Shown one piece after another: positions 1-4,552 of a stretch of DNA of 6,107 bases. Every line of letters starts with the position of its first letter. The stretch's first letter is position 1. The stretch comes from Oscillospiraceae bacterium (lineage in GTDB: Bacteria > Bacillota > Clostridia > Oscillospirales > Ruminococcaceae). Made by a program: the position numbers and the translations under genes. Under the pieces are notes generated by a model. It did not search any database, was not told the DNA's origin, and saw nothing but the letters and a program-made list of their open reading frames with translations. Location: NCBI GenBank assembly GCA_018055565.1, contig JAGPHI010000065.1, positions 1 to 6,107 of the forward strand, in the 5' to 3' direction.

Positions 1-338
1 AACAAAATGTCTCTACCGGGAAAATGCATGCGCGCAAATGCGTAAGCTGCAAGCGACGCCAATATAATTTGCCCCACCGTAATACAAACGGCCACCAAAA
101 TGGTGTTTTTATAAAACAGCGCGAAATTCATTTTTTCCAAAACGGTTTGATAATTTGCAAAGCTCAGCGTTTCTGGCAGCCATGCGATGGGCAGCTTAAA
201 GGTTTCCTGAAAGGTTTTAAACGAGGTGCACACCATCCAGAAAAACGGCAAAATCATAATGCCCGCACCCAAAAGCAAAATGCAATAATCAAACAGCATG
301 GACGGGCTGAAGCGAAATCGTTTATTTTGCAGCGTCAT
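1..338 (-). CDS. MalG-type sugar ABC transporter permease, N-terminal part (truncated by window edge)
   Basis: Inner-membrane permease of a CUT1-family carbohydrate ABC importer, the partner of the MalF-type permease just upstream. Only the first 112 codons are in the window, and the frame is open to the left edge. Visible are a short basic N-terminus, a first membrane segment (LFDYCILLLGAGIMILPFFW), the typical MalG sequence after it (MVCTSFKTFQETF), a periplasmic-loop stretch with LSFANYQTVLEK, and a second membrane segment (NTILVAVCITVGQIILASLA) leading into AYAFARMHFPGRD, which is very typical of this family. The EAA loop that contacts the ATPase would lie beyond the edge. Start choice: an in-frame ATG at 350 sits directly against the AGAAAGGA motif and is too close for initiation. 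The ATG at 338 (TLQNKRFRFSPS follows) has a 12-base gap, matching the neighbouring genes. The gap to malF is under 30 bases, so the two are co-transcribed. Confidence 0.9.
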   Translation of the reverse strand, partial: MTLQNKRFRFSPSMLFDYCILLLGAGIMILPFFWMVCTSFKTFQETFKLPIAWLPETLSFANYQTVLEKMNFALFYKNTILVAVCITVGQIILASLAAYAFARMHFPGRDIL

Positions 339-350
339 AATTGTGTTCAT

Positions 351-358
351 TCCTTTCT
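351..358 (-). promoter_or_regulatory. Ribosome binding site of the MalG-type gene (decides start)
   Basis: AGAAAGGA on the minus strand. It abuts the ATG at 350 with zero spacing and lies 12 bases from the in-frame ATG at 338, so 338 is preferred. The same motif with exactly 12 bases of spacing precedes the MalF-type and the dehydrogenase genes. Confidence 0.7.
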
Positions 359-366
359 GACGGCTC

Positions 367-1299
367 TTAATCATAATACACCCATTTTTTTTGCAGGGCA
401 AACTGTATAATTGTGACTACAAGAATTAATCCAAACAGCACCACCGCCTGCGCGGAGGCCACGCCCATTTTCATTAAGGTAAATGCATTTTCAAAAATTC
501 CATACACCAGCGATTTGCTGGCATCGACCACAGCGCCGCCCAACATTTGCCCGCCGGCTGCAAACATAAACACTATGTCAAACACTTTTAACGCGCCCAT
601 TACCGACATTGTCAAAAGGAAAAAAAGCGTAGGCGTTAAAATTGGCAGCGTAATTTTCCAAAAAATATTGCGGCCGTTTGCGCCGTCGAGCTTTGCGGCT
701 TCTATCAGCTGCTCGGGAATATTTTGCATACCAGATAAAATGAACACCATATTATAGCCGATGCTACCCCAAATGCTAACCATGATGATCGCAGGCATAA
801 TAAAATTGGGGTCGCCCAGCCACGAGGGCTGTGGCAAACCAATGCTGCCTAAAAACAAATTGATTAAGCCATATTCGCTATTAAATATCCAGCGCCATAC
901 AATGGCAACAGCAGCCGCCATTGTGACATTGGGCAGATAATAAATAACGCGAAAAATGCCCTTGCCCACAATTTTTTTATTCAGTATATTGGCTAAAAAT
1001 ACGGCCAGTATCATTCCCAGCGGCACCGTGCCCAGCGTGTAATACAGGGTATTGCTTAGTGGCTGCAAAAGCGTGGCATCTTTAAAAATATCCACAAAAT
1101 TATCAAAGCCGATAAAAATTTTTTCTCCAAGCCCATCCCAATTCATGAGCGATAGATAAAAGGAATACAAGATAGGCACAATCGAAAAAATCACCGTGCC
1201 GATTACAATCGGCGCCACAAATAAATAGCCGTTGATTGCCTCGGCGCGCTTGCTTGCATTATATCTGCGCTTATTTGCTATTGGCTCTTTGCGCATCAT
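367..1299 (-). CDS. MalF-type sugar ABC transporter permease
   Basis: Membrane-spanning permease of a CUT1 (MalFGK-like) carbohydrate ABC importer, about 310 residues, a normal length for the short MalF type without the large periplasmic insertion of E. coli MalF. After a basic N-terminus (RKEPIANKRR), the first membrane segment and its typical exit are seen (INGYLFVAPIVIGTVIFSIV, then YSFYLSLMNWDG). A second hydrophobic region begins at NTLYYTLGTVPLGMILAVFLA. The EAA motif that docks on the ATPase is clear near residues 200-220 (EQLIEAAKLDGANG, then the I-x-LP of ITLPIL). The protein ends in KKWVYYD, as usual in the family. The open frame extends upstream to 1371, but those residues come from the structured spacer. 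AGAAAGGA at 1312-1319 is 12 bases from the ATG at 1299 and touches the ATG at 1311, so 1299 is chosen. It forms an operon with the binding protein and the MalG-type gene; no ATPase is present in the window. Confidence 0.93.
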   Translation of the reverse strand: MMRKEPIANKRRYNASKRAEAINGYLFVAPIVIGTVIFSIVPILYSFYLSLMNWDGLGEKIFIGFDNFVDIFKDATLLQPLSNTLYYTLGTVPLGMILAVFLANILNKKIVGKGIFRVIYYLPNVTMAAAVAIVWRWIFNSEYGLINLFLGSIGLPQPSWLGDPNFIMPAIIMVSIWGSIGYNMVFILSGMQNIPEQLIEAAKLDGANGRNIFWKITLPILTPTLFFLLTMSVMGALKVFDIVFMFAAGGQMLGGAVVDASKSLVYGIFENAFTLMKMGVASAQAVVLFGLILVVTIIQFALQKKWVYYD

Positions 1300-1311
1300 A
1301 ACAAAATCCAT

Positions 1312-1319
1312 TCCTTTCT
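1312..1319 (-). promoter_or_regulatory. Ribosome binding site of the MalF-type gene (decides start)
   Basis: AGAAAGGA on the minus strand, immediately followed by ATG at 1311 and, 12 bases on, by ATGATG at 1299-1294. Zero spacing is not workable for a Shine-Dalgarno helix, so the start at 1299 is favoured over 1311 and over the far upstream ATG at 1371. Confidence 0.7.
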
Positions 1320-1327
1320 GGGAAATT

Positions 1328-1502
1328 GGGCCGTTTCGGCAAAGCCGAATGCGCGTCGCTTTGATGCGCAAGGCACAAAATCCAGCGTGAAAGCAATTGC
1401 TTCACGCTAACCGTTCTTTTGTAGGCGGTAAGGTAACGAAATATTCCGCCATCTTTGTGCGAATAGCGCCGGAGTGCGCCCAAATGCAAAGCTTTTCGGC
1501 CC
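1328..1502 (-). repeat. Structured spacer between binding-protein and malF-type genes; candidate intercistronic stabiliser or dispersed repeat
   Basis: This 175-base stretch lies in the 231-base gap after the binding-protein stop and is bounded by short inverted ends GGGCCG (1328-1333) and CGGCCC (1497-1502). Inside are a perfect 6-bp hairpin with a 3-base loop (TTCGGC-AAA-GCCGAA, 1335-1349), a TGCGC/GCGCA pair (1350-1354 and 1366-1370), a long near-palindrome (1384-1408) and a GGCGG/CCGCC pair (1424-1428 and 1446-1450). It codes for nothing convincing. In mal-type operons, structured RNA after the binding-protein gene is known to protect that message and lower permease expression relative to it, which would fit here. 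The short ends and multiple palindromes would also fit a small non-coding dispersed repeat; copy number in the genome would decide this. Confidence 0.45.
1384..1408. repeat. 25-base near-perfect palindrome in the binding-protein/malF spacer
   Basis: The left arm AGCGTGAA-A-GC and right arm GCTTCACGCT pair over 10 bp with a single bulged A and an AATT loop. It is not followed by a run of T on either strand, so it is unlikely to be a full intrinsic terminator. It is better read as a stabilising mRNA stem, or part of a repeat element. A protein-binding site is possible but nothing supports it. Confidence 0.7.
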
Positions 1503-1530
1503 GCTATTTTGTACGCACCCCGGCGGTGTT

Positions 1531-2820
1531 TTATTTTGTCAGCTTGGCAATTTCTTCATTCATTAGTTTTTCGGCATCGGCTAAAGCGGTTTTAACATCT
1601 TTTGTGCCGTCCCAAACTTTCACGATTTCATCTGAGTAAAATTTACGCACAGAGTTGTTGTTGCCCTTGAAAGGAGGCAAAACCATGCCGTATTTAGACG
1701 CATCTACAAACGCCTTGGTGTTCAACGTTGCGGGGAAGTTTTCCAGCCATTTTTTATCTGCGCCGGAAAAGGCGGGAATAACCACTTCGGCCATTGCTTC
1801 CTGTGCTTCCTGTGTGGCGCAAAATTCAAGGAAAAGCTTGGTTTCTTCGGGATGCTTTGTGGAGGCTGCGCCCGCAAAACCCAAGCCGCTGATAACGCAA
1901 GCCTGCTTTGCTTTTTTCGGCAATGGTGCAATGCCCAAATTGTCGCCAAGCACCTCTGCATAATCCTTTACCGACCAAGAGCCACCAGAAATCATTGCAA
2001 TTTTTCCCGCAAGAAACATTGTGTCGGGCGGGTTTTCGGTCATTTCAACGTTTGTGGGCGACACCTTATGTACGCTAATCATATCATACAGAAATTGAAT
2101 TGCCTCTGCAGTTTCGGGGCTGTTTACTTTTACAGAGCCATCCGCGCCGGCCAGCGCGCCATTGTTTTGCAAGATGAAGTTGTTCATGCAGCCCTGCCCC
2201 GATGTGGTGGCGGGGAAGCCAAATGTCTCACCGGGCACCGTCAGCTTTTTGGCAGCCTCTAAAAATTCATCCCATGTCCAGTTATCGCTGGGATAAGCGA
2301 CCTTCGCTTTATCGAACAGCGCTTTATTATAATAAATACCAATGGTGCTGTAATCCTTCGGCACAGCCATCAACTTGCCGTCCACGGTGAAAATCCCAGC
2401 CAGTGCAGCGGGGAAATTTGCAACATCAATGGCTTTTGCATCTACCGACGGCTGCAAATCCATAATCAGATTTGCCGATACAAATTCCGGCAATCTGTCG
2501 TTCATCCAAAACACATCTGGGCCCACGCCCGACGGTAAAGCCGTTTGCAGCTTTGTCCAATATTGGCCCCAGGGAACGATTGTGGGCACTACGGTGATAT
2601 GCGGGTTTTTTGCTTCAAATAACTGCACAATTTTGTCCATGCTGTCTTTTTGAATCTCATCCCAATAATAGAAATTCAATTCCACTGGTTCTTTCTTTTC
2701 TGCAAGCGCGCTTGGGGCGGACGGTGCTTGTACTTCGGAGGCCGGCGCTTTCTGTGCGCAGGCGGCAAAAATACCGATGCTTAAGAGTGCTGCTGTTAAA
2801 AGTGCTACTAACTTTTTCAT
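1531..2820 (-). CDS. Sugar ABC transporter substrate-binding lipoprotein (family 1 extracellular solute-binding protein)
   Basis: Extracellular receptor of the CUT1 importer, 429 residues, a normal length. It begins with a lipoprotein signal peptide: KK, a hydrophobic stretch LVALLTAALLSIGIFAA, and the lipobox cysteine at residue 21 (FAAC). An Ala/Pro/Ser-rich linker follows, which would tether it to the outer face of the membrane. The mature part has the hallmarks of the MalE/UgpB-like family: LNFYYWDE at the first beta strand, FEAKNPHITVVP, GPDVFWMNDRLPEFV, LMAVPKDYSTIGIYYNKALF, WTWDEFLEAAKKLT and FLAGKIAMISGGSW. The ligand is probably a mono- or oligosaccharide or glycoside but cannot be named. 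The start at 2820 has a strong AGGAGG six bases upstream; the frame continues 16 codons further without a ribosome site. It follows the dehydrogenase by 83 bases and precedes the MalF-type gene by 231 bases. Its better ribosome site suggests it is the most translated gene of the set. Confidence 0.95.
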   Translation of the reverse strand: MKKLVALLTAALLSIGIFAACAQKAPASEVQAPSAPSALAEKKEPVELNFYYWDEIQKDSMDKIVQLFEAKNPHITVVPTIVPWGQYWTKLQTALPSGVGPDVFWMNDRLPEFVSANLIMDLQPSVDAKAIDVANFPAALAGIFTVDGKLMAVPKDYSTIGIYYNKALFDKAKVAYPSDNWTWDEFLEAAKKLTVPGETFGFPATTSGQGCMNNFILQNNGALAGADGSVKVNSPETAEAIQFLYDMISVHKVSPTNVEMTENPPDTMFLAGKIAMISGGSWSVKDYAEVLGDNLGIAPLPKKAKQACVISGLGFAGAASTKHPEETKLFLEFCATQEAQEAMAEVVIPAFSGADKKWLENFPATLNTKAFVDASKYGMVLPPFKGNNNSVRKFYSDEIVKVWDGTKDVKTALADAEKLMNEEIAKLTK

Positions 2821-2826
2821 GACTGT

Positions 2827-2832
2827 CCTCCT
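2827..2832 (-). promoter_or_regulatory. Strong ribosome binding site of the binding-protein gene
   Basis: AGGAGG lies 6 bases before the ATG at 2820. It fixes the start at MKKLVALL, the beginning of the lipoprotein signal, and excludes the in-frame ATG at 2868. The other genes of the window have the weaker AAAGGA motif at 11-12 bases. Confidence 0.85.
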
Positions 2833-2844
2833 GTTTTTATTGAT

Positions 2845-2876
2845 AACGAATTTAAAGCCGCATGCCAAAATTCGTT
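2845..2876. repeat. 9-bp inverted repeat upstream of the binding-protein gene
   Basis: Perfect arms AACGAATTT (2845-2853) and AAATTCGTT (2868-2876) around a 14-base loop, in the 83-base gap between the dehydrogenase and the binding-protein gene. In the transcript it would be a stem just before the ribosome site, perhaps a processing or stability element. It also overlaps a weak minus-strand promoter-like pair (TTGGCA-17-TATCAA, with the -10 at 2845-2840), so an internal operator/promoter is an alternative reading. Confidence 0.5.
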
Positions 2877-2903
2877 CATCATCTTGTTTGCATACCCTTT
2901 TCT

Positions 2904-4181
2904 TTATTCTACTACAATTTGCTTGCTTATTTCTTGCCTAAATTTTTCCACATAAATTACTGTATTTTCCAGTCTTGACTGCTCGGCACAGTATGCCATG
3001 ATATGGCTTTCTACCGAATGCGTAATGCTGGAGCGCACACTTTCTTGGCCGTTATCTTGCGTAAGCTGCTGCAAAAATTCCTTCATTAATCCAAAATCAC
3101 CGCCGCCGTGCGCCCCATTGGTAATTTCAGGGGTAACGATTTCACTGATGTTTTGATCAAGCGGGCTGCTGGAAAAATAGGTAATTTCAATTTTATTGCG
3201 CCCATCATCACAGCGCAATTCGCCGTTTTCGCACATGATTTTTAATGTACGGCACATTTTATTGGTAAAGCCACTTAAATTAAAAGTTGCCGTAACCCCG
3301 TTTTTAAATTCAATAATGCTCGTTTGATGATCGCACACATCATTGTCGCAACGATACACACATCGTCCAAACGGGCTTGTTTGCAGCGCTGTTTTAATGC
3401 TTTGCTCGCTTTGCTCATGCGACACCACGCTGGCAGGCCAGCCCCCCGCTACGGGCAAATACATTTTTTCGGCGTCAAATCTGCAAGTATCACGCACGGT
3501 GCAATTGCAGCAATATGCTGTACTGCCCTGTGGTGCGTTTTTTTCAGTAAAATAGGTAAGCGCGCCGAACGAGCTGATTTTCTCGCATTCGCTATCTACC
3601 AACCAATATAAGATGTCCATATCATGGCAAGATTTTTGCATAATGATGGGGCTGCTTTCCGTGGACGAGCGCCAATTTCCGCGCACAAAAGAATGTGCCA
3701 TGTGGAAATTGCCGATGTTTTCATTATGCTGAATCGTCACGATGCGTCCCAGTTTACCGTTATTTAAAATATTTTTAATTGCGCCGAAAAACGGGGTATA
3801 GCGCAGCACGTGACACACCACCACTTTGCGATTCAGTTTGCGCGCAAGCATTTCAATTTCAATGGTTTCTTTTGGGTTTGGCGAAACAGGCTTTTCTAAT
3901 AAAACATCATAGCCCAGCTTTAGTGCTGCAATGCACTGCGTGTAATGATCTGTATCCATTGAAGCGATGATCACTGCGTTTGCAATTTTACCACATGCAA
4001 AAAAGTCTTCCACGCAGGCAAACACCTTCGTGTCATCCAAATGATACAGCGCTTGGGCTGTTGCGCGCCGTTGCGCATCGGGCTCCACCAACGCGCATAG
4101 CGTAGTGTCTTTATTTTCTGCAACATAATTTGCATAGATCGTGCCGCGTTGTCCTGCCCCGATTAATGCCACTGTTTTCAT
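2904..4181 (-). CDS. Gfo/Idh/MocA-family NAD(P)-dependent oxidoreductase (sugar dehydrogenase type)
   Basis: Probable cytoplasmic dehydrogenase acting on a sugar, sugar acid, polyol or glycoside imported by the neighbouring transporter. It has 425 residues. The N-terminal Rossmann domain opens with VALIGAGQRG (glycine motif at residues 8-13), and the acidic E33 ends the second strand. LLEKPVSP contains the family EKP motif with the conserved lysine at residue 97. The C-terminal alpha/beta domain carries SCHDMDILYW at 184-193, with H186 and D187 at the active-site position. The Asp usually four residues before that His in inositol-dehydrogenase-like members is Q182 here. A Cys-rich insert (C224, C225, C227, C233) and GRCVYRC (C274, C278) hint at a metal site; this pattern is typical of one bacterial subfamily. 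It is the first gene of the operon, with start at 4181 and GAAAGGA 12 bases upstream. The substrate is unknown. A GH109-like glycosidase role in this fold is possible but not indicated. Confidence 0.9.
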   Translation of the reverse strand: MKTVALIGAGQRGTIYANYVAENKDTTLCALVEPDAQRRATAQALYHLDDTKVFACVEDFFACGKIANAVIIASMDTDHYTQCIAALKLGYDVLLEKPVSPNPKETIEIEMLARKLNRKVVVCHVLRYTPFFGAIKNILNNGKLGRIVTIQHNENIGNFHMAHSFVRGNWRSSTESSPIIMQKSCHDMDILYWLVDSECEKISSFGALTYFTEKNAPQGSTAYCCNCTVRDTCRFDAEKMYLPVAGGWPASVVSHEQSEQSIKTALQTSPFGRCVYRCDNDVCDHQTSIIEFKNGVTATFNLSGFTNKMCRTLKIMCENGELRCDDGRNKIEITYFSSSPLDQNISEIVTPEITNGAHGGGDFGLMKEFLQQLTQDNGQESVRSSITHSVESHIMAYCAEQSRLENTVIYVEKFRQEISKQIVVE

Positions 4182-4193
4182 GGTATTTATCCA

Positions 4194-4200
4194 TCCTTTC
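4194..4200 (-). promoter_or_regulatory. Ribosome binding site of the dehydrogenase gene
   Basis: GAAAGGA on the minus strand, with exactly 12 bases before the ATG at 4181. The spacing is longer than usual but repeats in the two permease genes. An ATG at 4195-4193 starts within the motif and is out of frame. Confidence 0.65.
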
Positions 4201-4225
4201 GGGTCTTAGTTTATTTGCTAAATTG

Positions 4226-4247
4226 CAGTGCCGCTTGTTTTGCACTG
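4226..4247 (-). repeat. Stem-loop in the 5' leader of the transport operon, flanked by direct repeats
   Basis: CAGTGC (4226-4231) and GCACTG (4242-4247) form a perfect 6-bp stem with a 10-base loop in the roughly 107-base leader of the operon. A 9-base direct repeat TTTATTTGC lies on each side (4210-4218 and 4249-4257); the right copy overlaps the putative operator. Its role is unknown; it could be a leader RNA structure or an extra regulator site. Confidence 0.45.
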
Positions 4248-4253
4248 GTTTAT

Positions 4254-4282
4254 TTGCGCAACATTGCATTAATGTTACGCAA
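4254..4282. promoter_or_regulatory. Putative LacI-family operator O1 (transport operon side)
   Basis: Inverted repeat with 12-base arms, TTGCGCAACATT (4254-4265) and AATGTTACGCAA (4271-4282), matching at 11 of 12 positions around a 5-base centre. It begins about 6 bases downstream of the predicted start point of the dehydrogenase operon, a classical repressor roadblock position. Related half-sites recur near the regulator's own promoter. That the divergent LacI protein binds here is inference from position and symmetry. Confidence 0.65.
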
Positions 4283-4294
4283 CTGTTTACTTGT

Positions 4295-4323
4295 ATTGTA
4301 ACATTTAGTATTTGAAATGTAAA
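4295..4323 (-). promoter_or_regulatory. Sigma-A-type promoter of the dehydrogenase/ABC transporter operon
   Basis: On the minus strand the -35 box is TTTACA (4323-4318), the spacer is exactly 17 bases and the -10 box is TACAAT (4300-4295). Each box has one mismatch to consensus. Transcription would start near 4288, giving a leader of about 107 bases. The region upstream (4324-4350) is very A/T-rich. Confidence 0.75.
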
Positions 4324-4350
4324 GTGTTTTTTAAATTATTTATGAAAAAC

Positions 4351-4379
4351 TTGACTTGTTTGTTGAAATATATTATAGT
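4351..4379 (+). promoter_or_regulatory. Sigma-A-type promoter of the LacI-family regulator gene
   Basis: TTGACT (4351-4356), a 17-base spacer and TATAGT (4374-4379), each box one mismatch from consensus. The predicted start is near 4386, so the leader to the ATG is about 167 bases. It stands back to back with the operon promoter, with 27 A/T-rich bases between the two -35 boxes. A weaker alternative -10 (TACAAT, 4494-4499) has no good -35. Confidence 0.7.
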
Positions 4380-4386
4380 TATGTTG

Positions 4387-4402
4387 TTACGTTGTTGCGT
4401 AA
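4387..4402. promoter_or_regulatory. Putative LacI-family operator O2 (autoregulatory)
   Basis: TTACGTTGTTGCGTAA, an inverted repeat of TTACG/CGTAA around 6 bases, containing the half-site TTGCGTAA also found in O1. It lies right at the predicted start point of the regulator transcript, as expected for autorepression. It is less symmetrical than O1. Confidence 0.5.
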
Positions 4403-4447
4403 ATACTGTTTAACCCTGTATTTATTTTGATATGTGTGCAGAATTTT

Positions 4448-4479
4448 TTTGCGCTAGCTTTACGCAAATATTTTGCGCA
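4448..4479. promoter_or_regulatory. Putative operator O3, triple half-site cluster
   Basis: Three alternating half-sites: TTTGCG (4448-4453), CGCAAA (4463-4468) and TTTGCG (4472-4477). The right pair forms a 19-base inverted repeat centred at 4470 (4461-4479, one mismatched pair) that includes TTACGCAA at 4460-4467, identical to the right arm of O1. It lies in the regulator's leader and could serve repression by looping or a second promoter. Confidence 0.5.
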
Positions 4480-4510
4480 CACGTTCAGCTGCTTACAATA
4501 AATAAAACTT

Positions 4511-4524
4511 TGTGCATATGCACA
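4511..4524. repeat. 14-bp perfect palindrome in the regulator leader
   Basis: TGTGCATATGCACA, perfectly self-complementary, 12 bases upstream of the regulator's AAAGGA ribosome site. Its sequence differs from the TTRCGCAA sites, so it may be a target of another dimeric regulator, or a short hairpin that affects translation. Confidence 0.5.
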
Positions 4525-4535
4525 TTTATAAAAGG

Positions 4536-4541
4536 AAAGGA
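4536..4541 (+). promoter_or_regulatory. Ribosome binding site of the LacI-family gene
   Basis: AAAGGA with 11 bases before the ATG at 4553, close to the 12-base spacing of three minus-strand genes. It supports 4553 as the start, which also fits the family's usual N-terminus. Confidence 0.7.
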
Positions 4542-4552
4542 TTTGTCGTTTT

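Noticed and set aside
24..410. 128-codon plus-strand open frame opposite the permease genes
   Set aside because: It is a reverse-strand shadow spanning the malF/malG junction; the minus-strand frames have clear permease features.
1300..1371. N-terminal extension of the MalF-type permease to the ATG at 1371
   Set aside because: The added residues derive from the hairpin-rich spacer, are unlike the family's N-terminus, and the ribosome site at 1312-1319 lies inside the extension.
1384..1408. Palindrome as a catabolite-repression (cre) site
   Set aside because: It lacks the central CG of cre sites (TGNNANCGNTNNCA type) and lies inside a transcribed operon rather than at a promoter.
1271..1489. 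72-codon open frame on the minus strand overlapping the start of the MalF-type gene
   Set aside because: It overlaps the permease start and its ribosome site, lies over the structured spacer, has no recognisable protein features and no ribosome site of its own.
2821..2868. 16-residue extension of the binding protein to the ATG at 2868
   Set aside because: AGGAGG six bases before 2820 and the lipoprotein signal starting MKKLVALL fix the start at 2820.
4254..4524. CRISPR-like or transposon-end repeats in the divergent spacer
   Set aside because: Repeat units are short, of both orientations and unevenly spaced near promoters; they fit operators, and no cas or transposase gene is nearby.
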